A stretch of 64,000 nucleotides of DNA from Dyadobacter sp. CY323 (GTDB taxonomy: Bacteria; Bacteroidota; Bacteroidia; Cytophagales; Spirosomataceae). The notes below the pieces were generated by a model. It searched no databases. It was not told the DNA's origin and saw only the letters and a program-made list of their open reading frames with translations. Below are positions 18,369 through 27,813 of this stretch, piece after piece. Numbering within the stretch: the stretch's first letter is position 1; each line of letters starts with the position of its first letter. The stretch covers positions 372,001 through 436,000 of the forward strand of contig NZ_JAJUXH010000002.1 of NCBI RefSeq assembly GCF_021390245.1, read 5' to 3'. The position numbers were made by a program, and so were the translations under genes.

Positions 18369-19184
18369 ATGAACGCACCTCTGGATTTAATCGATAAACT
18401 TAAAAACGGCCGGAATGTATATGGTACCTGCATTACCTCCACGGGTCCGATGTGGCCGGCTGCGATCAAAAAGTCAGGACTTGATTTTGTATTTATAGAC
18501 ACCGAGCACATCCCGCTGGGCAGACCTGAACTTGCGGTTTTATGTCAGCAATTCCGTAGTCTGGGCATTGTGCCGATTGTGCGCATTCCCAGCCCCGACC
18601 CATTTATGGCTTGTCAGGCGATCGATGGCGGAGCAGCCGGAATCGTCGCGCCGTACCTGGAAACGCCCGAGCAGATCCTTGAACTGGTAGGTGCGACCAA
18701 ATTCCGTCCACTAAAAGGAAAGTTGCTCAACGACTATCTGACCGGAAAAACGGATATGCCGGCGGATTTCAAGAAATATGTGGAAGGATATAATGCCGGA
18801 AATGTCTGCATTGCCAATATCGAGAGCGTACCCGCATTGGAGGATCTCGATCAATTACTATCTGTTCCGGGCCTGGACGCTGTTTTTATCGGCCCGCACG
18901 ATTTGTCGGTGAGTATGGGATTACCCGAGCAATACGATCATCCTGAATTTGAAAAAGCAGTCACTCACATCATCAGAACCACCCGCTCCAAAGGTCTGTC
19001 GATCGGTATCCACTTTTCAATGGAAGCCGAGCGACAGATCAAATGGATGAAAGAAGGCGTCAATATCGTGGTGCACAGTTTTGATATCGCGCTTTTCCTG
19101 CAAAAATTAAATGCCGATCTGAACAAGATCCGAAAAGAGGCTGGCGACGATTTACAACAGGGCAAATCGTCGCTGATCGTCTGA
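18369..19184 (+). CDS. HpcH/HpaI-family aldolase (2-keto-3-deoxy-acid aldolase type)
   Basis: A 271-residue class II aldolase with the phosphoenolpyruvate/pyruvate-binding TIM-barrel signature: LDFVFIDTEHIPLG near the N-terminus, GGAAGIVAPYLETPEQ, NIESVPALEDLDQLLSVPGLDAVFIGPHDLSVSMG (metal-ligand Glu and Asp plus the GPxDLS motif) and GIHFSMEAERQIKWMKEG near the C-terminus. These enzymes cleave 2-keto-3-deoxy sugar acids to pyruvate and an aldehyde. The substrate here is unknown; its place after the glycosidase suggests it handles an acidic sugar released by that operon. It is the last gene before the convergent giant protease. Confidence 0.88.
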   Translation: MNAPLDLIDKLKNGRNVYGTCITSTGPMWPAAIKKSGLDFVFIDTEHIPLGRPELAVLCQQFRSLGIVPIVRIPSPDPFMACQAIDGGAAGIVAPYLETPEQILELVGATKFRPLKGKLLNDYLTGKTDMPADFKKYVEGYNAGNVCIANIESVPALEDLDQLLSVPGLDAVFIGPHDLSVSMGLPEQYDHPEFEKAVTHIIRTTRSKGLSIGIHFSMEAERQIKWMKEGVNIVVHSFDIALFLQKLNADLNKIRKEAGDDLQQGKSSLIV

Positions 19185-19204
19185 AACGTGTATTTTCTGT
19201 TTTC

Positions 19205-22200
19205 CTAATCTTTTAAAACCTGAAATGCGCGCTTTTCTTTTCCATTATCAATTTCAAGAACGTAGATACCTCCGGTGAACTCGTTTCCGGTAATATCCAC
19301 CTTGCTTTTTTGTAAAAAACCCGTCGCAACCGAGCTTGCTTTTCGGAATAACCGGCCATTCAGATCGTAAATGTTGACAGATACTTCCTTTCCTGCATCT
19401 GCCTGATAATTCACGAAAAACAGTCCTTTTGATGGATTTGGATAAACTGTCCATTCCGCCATTTCATCGAACACAACCGGCCTGACCCTCGAAAATGCAA
19501 ATGTACTATCCCGATCTACCATTCTTAAACGGTAGTAGCGGACGCCCGATTTGGCAGGATCCGTATCTATGAAAGTATATTGGCTATTGGTTTTTAAACC
19601 GCCATAACCGGATACACGGGCAAATTTTACAAATTGATCTAGCCTGTAAGCCTCATTCCCGATCGCCACTTCCAGGTCGAAATGGTCGAAGTTCTCTTCC
19701 GATGAGGTCGTCCATTCGAGAATAACATTGTTATCTGAACCGTCTGTCGGTTTCTTTTTGGCATCAAAACTGATCAGGTTTACCGGCAACGAATTGGTGG
19801 TACCGACAAAACCCTTTGAAAACCAGAATTCAGAGAAGCTTTTCAGCTTCATTTCCAGGTAGTACCCTTTATCGTATGGCACCTTTGCAATGCCTTCCGG
19901 CGAATGGAACGACCAGGTACCTGCTGAATTGTTGCCGAGTGAGCCATCTTCTCCCACTTTCTGCGGGTGACGGAATTTCGATATCCCGAGATCATAGGCA
20001 TTTACAGGCTTTCCGCAGGAACCGCAGCCGGTTGCATTCACAAGTGCCTCAGTTTCTGAATCCAGAATGTAGAAACGTACAGTCGCCGAATCAGTGAGGC
20101 TGCTTGTTTGCGGATGAATGGTAAAGCTGCGATTCAGATAATACTGATTATTCGCATTTCTGACCGGCGCTGCATTAATGAAAGCTTGCACGCCCGTATT
20201 TCCCAGATTCTGGTTGTTAGGGTTAATGGAGGCAAGCAGCTGTCCGTTTTGCAAAAAATGAACCCAGTTTGTGCCCGCAGAAACCGTCTGGGAAACAGGC
20301 GAAGCCATGCTCTCGCCGTCGTAAATGTTGTTCGCCTTGTCGTATACATGGATGTCGTCCACGGCAATCCCCTCCCGCTGGGTACTGCCATCCGAAACCA
20401 TCGCAAAGCGGATCTTCAGATTCGAAAAGCCGGTTGGTAATGGTACAGTTGCCACATGCCAGCGGGTATTATCAACCACACTCCACGCGCCATTTCCCGA
20501 ATAAGTCTTATTATACCAGTTTGTCCCCTGGCCCACGGTACCAAGTCTTTTCCATGGACCTCCATTCCCGGAATATTCGAGATAGGCGATGTCGCAGGGT
20601 GTCGGATCACAAGTCTCAAAATCGAGCGCCACCGAAAAGCTGAGCGTCGGTGCAGCCAGCCCGGAAACAGCCAGACAAGGTGAGTATAAATAGGATTCTT
20701 CACGGTTGTTATGTCCCCCGGCAAGGTTCGTTTTCCAGATTTTCGTCCCGCTGGCAGCTGTCTTGATCACGGCGGAAACAGGTGTACCATGCTGCCAGGA
20801 GCTTTTGAGACCTTTGGCAAACCAAAATCCGTCCCCGTTTTCAAAATTTTCAATGTAGGGAAAACTGCTGATCAACGGCGCATTGAAATGGGATACGCTC
20901 ACGGAATCGTTATCATGATATCCATCCGAATTCAACGCAGCCCAAACCTTGATTTTCTGCTCGCCAAATGCCGAAAGATTTGCTTTTTTTGAAAATGTAA
21001 AGTCTATGGTAGTCCGTTTGGCAATGCTTGGAATGATGTCCTGGAAAACCTCTCCGTTACCCAGCTGATAAACCACCGGCACATTGCTGATCGCGCTGGC
21101 GGAACTGTTACGGATTTTGATCGTGATTGGCTCTTCATTCCCAAGCCCGCAACTTTCTGCGGCGGGCGAAACAATTCCAATCATTTGAATGTCATCGATA
21201 ACCGCATAAATCTCGATATCGTCGAAAGAATAACCGGCGCCATTCGCATAATCGGCCGTGATCATTTTCCCCCATTGTCCCAAACGGATCTGAAAGCTCG
21301 ACGAAAAGTTTTTCCCGTTTGCCGAAAGCAAATTACTTAGTTCAATACCTCGCGTGGCTTTGTATCCATCCTGGGACAAGCTTTGATTTGCAAACAGGTC
21401 ATAGGCTTCTATCCATGGATCGGTATCTTTTCCGCGGATCCAGACCTTGTTGTTTGCATTTGTTTTTTGCCCATGATTTTTATACAAAAAATTCAACCGG
21501 ATATCTGCGTCTTCCATATCAAATGCGCCGAGGTTGAAGGTACCTTCCAGGTAATTGGTATTACCTGCTGAAAAATACCGGTTAACGTCGAGCGTCAACG
21601 CTTTTTGACCTGAAGAAGCAATTCCTGAATTCACAAAGGTGCGGATTCTGCCTGCATCGGAAGAAGCTGAAAAGTCGTAACGTCCGTCTCCGATAAGACC
21701 CGTTTGACTGGTCACGACTGTCTGTACCGGCAGATTTTCCATGTCATCCAGAAACGGCAACGCAAGTGCATCATTAGGCAGCTGCCTGAATGTTTTTACC
21801 AGCGTATCGTTGGAAGTTACCTGGTCTTTACTGTTGTGAATGTATATTTTGAAAGTGTAGGAACCCACATTGGACAGGTTCGCCCCGACTGAAAACGTGT
21901 GGTCATAGGTTTTTCCTTTTTCGATAAAAGGCGTGATCGTTTCAATCGGAATGCTTACCCCATCAAGTTCATAGCCGACATCGATCGGCTCATTGAGATC
22001 GACATCATCCAGGTTTTTAATTCTTATTTTGACAAAAACCGCATTGCCGAGCTCCGAAGAAGTATGCTTCCGCCCCGAGCCCGTTGGGGTAAGGATGGAT
22101 TCAATCTTGAAGTCATAATTTGAAATAGATCCCTGGCATGTACCGGAGTCGGGTTTCCGTGAAATGGCCACCGCCCGCCGGCCCGGATTTCCGTTTATTC

Positions 22201-24589
22201 TGGCGCGAACCGAGACAAAATACGTCGAATCTTTCGACAGTCCGCTGAGAACGAAATTCGTGGAGGTAGTAGTCCCCACGGAGACCATTTCACTACCTTT
22301 CAAAACCATTACTTCATAGTCCGTCGCACCGACCGCAGCAGACCAATCCACCGAAATGTAGCTTTCGCATTGCAATGCCGACAATGTAATGGTTGGGATC
22401 CCGACGATCGTAAATGCGGCACTCACACTTTCCGCCCCGGTACTGTTTTGGATCACCTTCACTTTTGCTTTGTCTGAAACCGTGCCTGCTGGGATAGTCC
22501 ATGCAAACTGCCTCAGATTCGCGGCGAGGTTACTTCCGATCGTCGTCCAGGAACCGCCGTCATTGAGACTATACTGCACGGTAAACGTACTGGTAACGTT
22601 ACCATAAGCGTCCCAGCTAACCGAGAAACCATCGCCATCGCGAAGCTTCTCATTGCCGATGGGATAGGTAAGTGTAATGACATTTGGAATGACATCGTAG
22701 ACTACAAAATACTCCTGAACCGGATTTTGAGCCACTGAGGTGCCTTTTACCAAAATGGTATAGTCACCTTCCGTCGGATTATTGATAATGACCTGCTCCA
22801 TGTTGTTCACATGATCGGCCCCTGTTCCGGCCACGTTGTTGACTTTCGAGGGCGTTGGATCGAGTAAGCTGGGCAAAGTCGTTTTATTCCCTTTTTTTAC
22901 ACTCAGGTCGAGATCATGGACGAGATTTTGAGAAGACAAAACCGGTGCCGCAGGATCGTTCCAATACAGCATTACTTTTAGTTGTGCGGTGCCGGATGGT
23001 ACGGAAATAGATGTGGATTTTGTTTCATCATGAACCAGTGAATCATTGACATAATGCTGACTTTCCAACATTTGCAATGGCCGGAGCAGGTTTAGCCATC
23101 CAAATCCATATTTATAATCCGGACCCTCGTTTCCTTTATCCTCCGCGCCGTTGCTGATGAGTGCTTTCATCAGTCCGTTTTTGGGATTACCACCGTGTAA
23201 CTGGCGGTAACGCTGGTACAACAACGCAAGTCCGCCGGATACTGCCGGTGTCGACATGCTCGTACCGGATCCGTTGCCATACAAGTTGACCGGAATCGAA
23301 GACATGACCAGAGATCCAAAAGCTGTGATTTCAGGTTTAATGCGTCCGTCACGTACCGGCCCTTTGCTCGAACCGTTTACGATCACTCCCGGGTCGGTTG
23401 TGTAACCGACACTTATGACATTTTTGGCAGTTTGAAACCCGCTGAGGATATTCCCAAAACCTGCGGGGTAGGGACTACAAGCAATCGTTCCGCTATTCCC
23501 GGCTGCGAAAACATGCTGCAGATAAGGCATTTGAAATGCGTGCTGATCGAGAATGTAGGAATACAGGTCATACACACCAAATGTTTCGCACGTATTCACA
23601 TCCCCGCCATATGAATTGTTGGTAATCACCATTCCAAAATCCTTTACATATTGAGGCGAATAAGCAAGGATATTTGAAAAATTCTGCACCACCATCGTTG
23701 TTTTCGGGGCATACCCGGCAAAACGTTCGTTCACGATACCAGCTCCGCCCAATGTTCCCATGACGTGAATACCATGCGTGCCGATGTCAAGTGCCGAACG
23801 ATTGATGACACGATTATTGAAGTCGATGTGCTGCACCGGATTAGCTTCGTCGCCAACCCCAACTACCACTCCTTCGCCTGTCAGATTCCGCCCGATCGGC
23901 AGAGATGAAGCCAGCACATTTGCCCGCCCATTTACGAAAGTCCTGTTGTTAAACGGCTTGTCTTCCTGAGGTACCGCCTGCACATACTGAATGAATGGCT
24001 GGCCTGCCAGCTCATTCAACCTGGAAATTGGAACGCGCACCGCCAGGATCTGATAATCCTTATATTGGTCAGAGATGAGATCAAAAGCCTTTTCTTTCAG
24101 ATTTTCGCTGATTTCACTGTACTTAAAACTCCTGGGATAACTGATCCAGACATCCACATTACCGCCGACTTTAATTGCGTGTGCCGGGATTTTTCCATTG
24201 GCAAGTCCCGGTTGCATTTTTTGTTCCGGTGAAAGTTCGATCACCGACCGTCCTTTCGTACGGGCTAATGCATTGCCCGATCCATTTCCGGTAATAGTAG
24301 CTGTGTAGGCGAAGTTGGGAATGTATTCAAGCAAGTCGATCCCTTCTTCTTTCAGTTGCCGGCGTTCATCCGCACCGGGAATTTCTTCAAACTGAATGAT
24401 TACAAATGACTTTTTCGCTGAATCCGAAGTCCGGAGATTAGTACCTTTTAACTGAGCAGAAATATTCTTTTCCGGCGTAAATGCCCCACTTCGAAGCATG
24501 ACTTTGTAATCCCTCCCTGACTGTGCGCGGGCAAGTGAAGTGATAAGAAGAAATAGAAAAACTAACGAGGAGAGGTTTACGCATTTCAT
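19205..24589 (-). CDS. Giant S8 subtilisin-like protease, type IX secretion cargo
   Basis: A 1794-residue secreted protein. It has a signal peptide (MKCVNLSSLVFLFLLITSLARAQ), a propeptide-like region, and an S8 catalytic domain of about residues 230-510. The likely triad is Asp247 (VVGVGDEAN), His272 (GTHGIHVMGT) and Ser444 (GSGTSMSTPAVSGG), with oxyanion Asn365 (FAAGNSG). A proprotein-convertase-like beta domain, fibronectin/CARDB-like repeats and MAM/jelly-roll-like segments follow. The C-terminus (about 1715-1794, WTVYPNPSKGLFFVNY, VSVNIYDLNGRLF, GGIYVLEI) is a type A sorting domain for the type IX secretion system, so the protease should be exported across the outer membrane and attached or released. 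It is transcribed alone, convergent with the aldolase operon. Confidence 0.93.
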   Translation of the reverse strand: MKCVNLSSLVFLFLLITSLARAQSGRDYKVMLRSGAFTPEKNISAQLKGTNLRTSDSAKKSFVIIQFEEIPGADERRQLKEEGIDLLEYIPNFAYTATITGNGSGNALARTKGRSVIELSPEQKMQPGLANGKIPAHAIKVGGNVDVWISYPRSFKYSEISENLKEKAFDLISDQYKDYQILAVRVPISRLNELAGQPFIQYVQAVPQEDKPFNNRTFVNGRANVLASSLPIGRNLTGEGVVVGVGDEANPVQHIDFNNRVINRSALDIGTHGIHVMGTLGGAGIVNERFAGYAPKTTMVVQNFSNILAYSPQYVKDFGMVITNNSYGGDVNTCETFGVYDLYSYILDQHAFQMPYLQHVFAAGNSGTIACSPYPAGFGNILSGFQTAKNVISVGYTTDPGVIVNGSSKGPVRDGRIKPEITAFGSLVMSSIPVNLYGNGSGTSMSTPAVSGGLALLYQRYRQLHGGNPKNGLMKALISNGAEDKGNEGPDYKYGFGWLNLLRPLQMLESQHYVNDSLVHDETKSTSISVPSGTAQLKVMLYWNDPAAPVLSSQNLVHDLDLSVKKGNKTTLPSLLDPTPSKVNNVAGTGADHVNNMEQVIINNPTEGDYTILVKGTSVAQNPVQEYFVVYDVIPNVITLTYPIGNEKLRDGDGFSVSWDAYGNVTSTFTVQYSLNDGGSWTTIGSNLAANLRQFAWTIPAGTVSDKAKVKVIQNSTGAESVSAAFTIVGIPTITLSALQCESYISVDWSAAVGATDYEVMVLKGSEMVSVGTTTSTNFVLSGLSKDSTYFVSVRARINGNPGRRAVAISRKPDSGTCQGSISNYDFKIESILTPTGSGRKHTSSELGNAVFVKIRIKNLDDVDLNEPIDVGYELDGVSIPIETITPFIEKGKTYDHTFSVGANLSNVGSYTFKIYIHNSKDQVTSNDTLVKTFRQLPNDALALPFLDDMENLPVQTVVTSQTGLIGDGRYDFSASSDAGRIRTFVNSGIASSGQKALTLDVNRYFSAGNTNYLEGTFNLGAFDMEDADIRLNFLYKNHGQKTNANNKVWIRGKDTDPWIEAYDLFANQSLSQDGYKATRGIELSNLLSANGKNFSSSFQIRLGQWGKMITADYANGAGYSFDDIEIYAVIDDIQMIGIVSPAAESCGLGNEEPITIKIRNSSASAISNVPVVYQLGNGEVFQDIIPSIAKRTTIDFTFSKKANLSAFGEQKIKVWAALNSDGYHDNDSVSVSHFNAPLISSFPYIENFENGDGFWFAKGLKSSWQHGTPVSAVIKTAASGTKIWKTNLAGGHNNREESYLYSPCLAVSGLAAPTLSFSVALDFETCDPTPCDIAYLEYSGNGGPWKRLGTVGQGTNWYNKTYSGNGAWSVVDNTRWHVATVPLPTGFSNLKIRFAMVSDGSTQREGIAVDDIHVYDKANNIYDGESMASPVSQTVSAGTNWVHFLQNGQLLASINPNNQNLGNTGVQAFINAAPVRNANNQYYLNRSFTIHPQTSSLTDSATVRFYILDSETEALVNATGCGSCGKPVNAYDLGISKFRHPQKVGEDGSLGNNSAGTWSFHSPEGIAKVPYDKGYYLEMKLKSFSEFWFSKGFVGTTNSLPVNLISFDAKKKPTDGSDNNVILEWTTSSEENFDHFDLEVAIGNEAYRLDQFVKFARVSGYGGLKTNSQYTFIDTDPAKSGVRYYRLRMVDRDSTFAFSRVRPVVFDEMAEWTVYPNPSKGLFFVNYQADAGKEVSVNIYDLNGRLFRKASSVATGFLQKSKVDITGNEFTGGIYVLEIDNGKEKRAFQVLKD

Positions 24590-24790
24590 AAATGTTACAC
24601 AACTGATAAATAAGGTAATTCTATCTTATTTCTATATTAATTACAAATTAATTCATGTTTAGTTTAACCTAGAAGGAATCCTAACTACAACTAGTTTAGA
24701 ATATATACGAAACTAACTGATCTTGAACCTCTGCGACCATTAACATGGGCCTACTTTCAGCATCTTCTCCGACGATCGGGAAGCGACTCT

Positions 24791-24822
24791 TTTGTATTTA
24801 CCTGGGTACTGGATTAACTTCG
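24791..24822 (+). promoter_or_regulatory. Candidate promoter for aroE (TTTG-N20-TAACTTCG)
   Basis: TTTG at 24791-24794 and TAACTTCG at 24815-24822 match the Bacteroidetes TTTG/TAnnTTTG pair with one mismatch. They lie 33 nt before ATG 24856, which argues against an upstream in-frame start at 24745. Confidence 0.45.
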
Positions 24823-24855
24823 CATTTTAAAAGTCGCGCAACCCGGCAAGCAATT

Positions 24856-25629
24856 ATGGATTTATACGGATTAATCGGTTACCCTCTTACACACTCATTT
24901 TCCAAGCGATATTTCACAGATAAGTTTGTCAGAGAGAAAATAAAGGAAAGTAGTTACGAGCTTTTTGAGATGAAATCGCTGGAAGAATTGCCTGCGCTTT
25001 TAAAAAGAAAAACCGATCTCAAAGGCTTGAATGTGACCATTCCATATAAAAAAGACGTAATCGCATATCTGGATGACCTCGATGATGCCTCGGCTGAACG
25101 AATCGGTGCTGTGAACACGATCAAAATTTATGCGGATGGCAGCACGAAAGGATTTAATACCGATTATTACGGGTTTCGTCAGTCACTTGTAGAATGGCTC
25201 GACCGCCGCGGAGAAGTTTGTACGAATTTCAAGGCCCTGGTTTTAGGAAATGGCGGTGCGGCAAAAGCAGTACTAGTTGCTTTGCAGGATCTGCACGTGG
25301 ACTATGCGCTCGTTTCCCGCCAGAAAAGCGACGATTCCATTCTTTACGAGGAATTGTCGCAAGAAGTAATGAATGAGCATCTTCTGATCATTAACACAAC
25401 GCCGCTGGGTACATTTCCCAATGTTGAGGAGTGCCCGGCACTTCCCTATGATCTGATCACAAAAAAGCATTTCCTCTACGATCTGGTGTATAACCCGGCC
25501 GAAACTCTTTTTCTGAAAAACGGGACTGCAAAAGGAGCTGTAACTCAGAATGGATTGAAAATGTTGCAGTTACAAGCCGAGAAAGCCTGGGAAATCTGGA
25601 CTACGGAGGAAAATTTATGGAGCGTTTAG
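24856..25629 (+). CDS. aroE: Shikimate dehydrogenase
   Basis: A 257-residue enzyme reducing 3-dehydroshikimate to shikimate with NADPH in aromatic amino acid synthesis. Visible motifs are YGLIGYPLTHSFSKRYF (the SxS shikimate-binding pair), GLNVTIPYKKDV (catalytic Lys in NVTxPxK), GAVNTI, GFNTDYYGF (catalytic Asp of NTD), a GNGGAAKAV dinucleotide-binding loop, and NTTPLGTFP. The start at ATG 24856 gives MDLYGLIGYP, the usual N-terminus. The glycine-rich loop reads GNGGAAKA rather than the common GAGGAxRA; related Bacteroidetes enzymes vary there. Its last four bases overlap the end of the convergent ribD gene. Confidence 0.94.
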   Translation: MDLYGLIGYPLTHSFSKRYFTDKFVREKIKESSYELFEMKSLEELPALLKRKTDLKGLNVTIPYKKDVIAYLDDLDDASAERIGAVNTIKIYADGSTKGFNTDYYGFRQSLVEWLDRRGEVCTNFKALVLGNGGAAKAVLVALQDLHVDYALVSRQKSDDSILYEELSQEVMNEHLLIINTTPLGTFPNVEECPALPYDLITKKHFLYDLVYNPAETLFLKNGTAKGAVTQNGLKMLQLQAEKAWEIWTTEENLWSV

Positions 25630-26693
25630 TCTTTTGAGTAAAAAGTCCAGAGATCGTTCTGCACCTTTTCCGAGCCGGTCAATGTACCTTTTGGTCGCGG
25701 CGCAGCTACTCCATTTCCGATTTTCTGAATGTTCTGGCATCTCCGGATTTCGTCCCACAAACCGGAGTCTAAAAATGCATTAATGACCGCAGCGCCACCT
25801 TCCACGAATACCGATTGTATTTTTCGCTGGTGCAAACCTGTCAGCAGCTGCTCGATCTCATTCATCCGCGGCTCTACTTTCATATAAGCAATGGATCCCG
25901 GGTTTCCATAACGTTCCGGCTCCGAGGTCATAGCTGTTTGCTCCCTGAAATTCACAACTACGAGTGGCTGCGTCCCGTCGAACAGATTGAGCGTTTTCGG
26001 TAGCTTCAAATGCCTGTCGAGAACCACTCTTACTGGATTTTTTCCTGACCAATGCCGCACATTTAATCGCGGATTGTCCATTAATGCTGTTTTGTATCCC
26101 ACTAAAATGGCGTCTTCTTCCGTCCGCCACCGATGTACCCGCACATTGGATAACGGATCGCTGATCCGTACCGGCGGTCCCTGCGCATGGCCAAGAAATC
26201 CATCGGCGGTTTCAGCCCATTTCAGGATCACATAAGGTCTTTGCTTTTTCATAGCGGTAAAAAACCTTTTGTTCAACTCCAGACCTTCCTCCGCAAGCAG
26301 CCCCGTTTGCACCTCGATTCCCGCCTCGGCCATGCGTTTCATTCCCGTTCCCGAAACCAGCGGGTTTGGATCCGTATTGCAAATCACTACTTTTCTAAGA
26401 CGTTTTTTTATCAGGAGATCGGCGCAGGGTGGTGTTTTTCCGTAGTGAGAACATGGTTCCAGCGTAACATACGCCGTAGCATTGGATAACAAATGCGCAT
26501 TTCCCCGCTCCTCCGCATCTTTAACAGCCCAGACCTCGGCGTGCGGCCCGCCATAGGCACGGTGCCAGCCTTCGCCGATCATCATTCCGTCACTCACGAT
26601 CACACAGCCCACCATCGGATTAGGGCTTACATTGCCGCGGCCGTAAGCTGCGAGCTGCAGTGCCCGTGTCATCCATTGCATGTCTGTCTCCAT
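25626..26693 (-). CDS. ribD: Bifunctional riboflavin deaminase/reductase RibD
   Basis: A two-domain riboflavin-biosynthesis enzyme. The N-terminal deaminase (about 1-145) shows WMTRALQLAAYGRGNVSPNPMVGCVIV, the zinc-binding HAEVWAVKDA, and PCSHYGKTPPCADLLI. The C-terminal reductase (about 150-355) shows YVILKWAETADGFLGH, RTEEDAILVGYKTALMDNPRLNVRH and VFVEGGAAVINAFLDSGLWDE. It deaminates and then reduces the first pyrimidine intermediate. The start is placed at the ATG at 26693 (METDMQWMTRALQ); ATG 26708 adds five residues and ATG 26681 (MQWM) is also possible. It is divergent from prmC with a short shared upstream region. Confidence 0.93.
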   Translation of the reverse strand: METDMQWMTRALQLAAYGRGNVSPNPMVGCVIVSDGMMIGEGWHRAYGGPHAEVWAVKDAEERGNAHLLSNATAYVTLEPCSHYGKTPPCADLLIKKRLRKVVICNTDPNPLVSGTGMKRMAEAGIEVQTGLLAEEGLELNKRFFTAMKKQRPYVILKWAETADGFLGHAQGPPVRISDPLSNVRVHRWRTEEDAILVGYKTALMDNPRLNVRHWSGKNPVRVVLDRHLKLPKTLNLFDGTQPLVVVNFREQTAMTSEPERYGNPGSIAYMKVEPRMNEIEQLLTGLHQRKIQSVFVEGGAAVINAFLDSGLWDEIRRCQNIQKIGNGVAAPRPKGTLTGSEKVQNDLWTFYSKD

Positions 26694-26784
26694 GCGGTAA
26701 AAATACAAACCTCCTTTTAAAGTCAGCTTTCGCGAGTTGGCATTATTTGCTAACTTTCCGACATTGGAATCAAAATCATTGAAA

Positions 26785-27645
26785 ATGACTTCGGCACGCC
26801 AGCTTTATTTATACATTACTAAAAAGATTCAAGTATATCCCGAAAAAGAGGCCCAGGCGATCGCATTTATGCTGCTTGAGCATTATATGAGAATTCGAAA
26901 TATCGACGTGCTGGTGGATCGCCCGATCCCTGAAAATACCGCACAGCCGGACTGGGATAACATCATTCAACGATTGAACGATAACGAACCCGTGCAGCAC
27001 ATCATCGGCTCCACGGAATTTTGCGGACTCGAATTCCGGGTTTCTTCATCGGTTTTAATCCCCCGCCCGGAGACTGAAGAACTGGTGAGAATGGTAACAC
27101 GCGATTATGCCGAGCCGGAAAAAAACATTTCTATCCTGGATATCGGGACTGGTAGCGGCTGCATCGCAATCGTTTTGGCACGTTTCCTGCCACATGTATC
27201 CGTACATGCGTGGGACGTTTCGGATGAGGCGCTGGAAGTAGCCAGAGAAAACGCCCGCCAGCTGATCGCCGATGTAACTTTTGCCAAACAGGATATGCTT
27301 AATGTAACATTTCCATTGCCTGGTAACGTCATTCAGTTTGATTGCCTTGTAAGTAATCCACCTTACGTTACCTATTCGGAGGCAGAGCATATGCGGCCGA
27401 ATGTATTGCGTTTTGAACCACACGAAGCTCTTTTTGTAGAAGACAATGATCCGTTGCTATTCTACAAAGCAATCGCCGATTTCGGGATACACCACCTGAA
27501 ACACGAAGGAAAATGCTACGTGGAGATCAACGAGCATTTCGGGGCGGAAACAAAAACGGTTTTTGAAGAACGAAAATATACGAATGTGGAAATCCTGCGG
27601 GACATTCACGGGAAGGATCGGTTTGTGAGAGCAGTTTGGGAGTGA
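26785..27645 (+). CDS. prmC: Release factor glutamine methyltransferase
   Basis: A 286-residue SAM-dependent enzyme that methylates the Gln of the GGQ motif in peptide-release factors. Features are the N-terminal helical domain, EPVQHIIGSTEFCGLEFRVSSSVLIPRPETEELV (the family's IPRPETE motif), SILDIGTGSGCIAIVLA (SAM motif I), and the catalytic VSNPPYV (NPPY). ATG 26785 gives MTSARQLYLYIT; a TTG further upstream is not needed. It has its own start region opposite ribD and is followed by a repeat hairpin before the MoxR gene. Confidence 0.94.
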   Translation: MTSARQLYLYITKKIQVYPEKEAQAIAFMLLEHYMRIRNIDVLVDRPIPENTAQPDWDNIIQRLNDNEPVQHIIGSTEFCGLEFRVSSSVLIPRPETEELVRMVTRDYAEPEKNISILDIGTGSGCIAIVLARFLPHVSVHAWDVSDEALEVARENARQLIADVTFAKQDMLNVTFPLPGNVIQFDCLVSNPPYVTYSEAEHMRPNVLRFEPHEALFVEDNDPLLFYKAIADFGIHHLKHEGKCYVEINEHFGAETKTVFEERKYTNVEILRDIHGKDRFVRAVWE

Positions 27646-27708
27646 TAATCCCAGCCCCCTGGTTCCCCAGGCCTCGGTTTCGGCTTCCCCGGCCCCTCGA
27701 TTTCTTCT

Positions 27709-27765
27709 CCCCCGACCCCTAATGGGGAGAAAATAAATGAATGTCTCCCCTTTAGGGGTCGGGGG
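27709..27765. repeat. Nested GC-rich hairpin element
   Basis: Outer arms CCCCCGACCCCTAA (27709-27722) and TTAGGGGTCGGGGG (27752-27765) pair perfectly. Inner arms GGGGAGA (27724-27730) and TCTCCCC (27744-27750) continue the stem around an A/T-rich loop. It looks like a dispersed intergenic palindrome rather than a terminator, as no T-run follows. Confidence 0.75.
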
Positions 27766-27813
27766 AAATAGGAGAATCCCGGAAGAAAACCCACATTTAC
27801 ATCAACGAAATCA

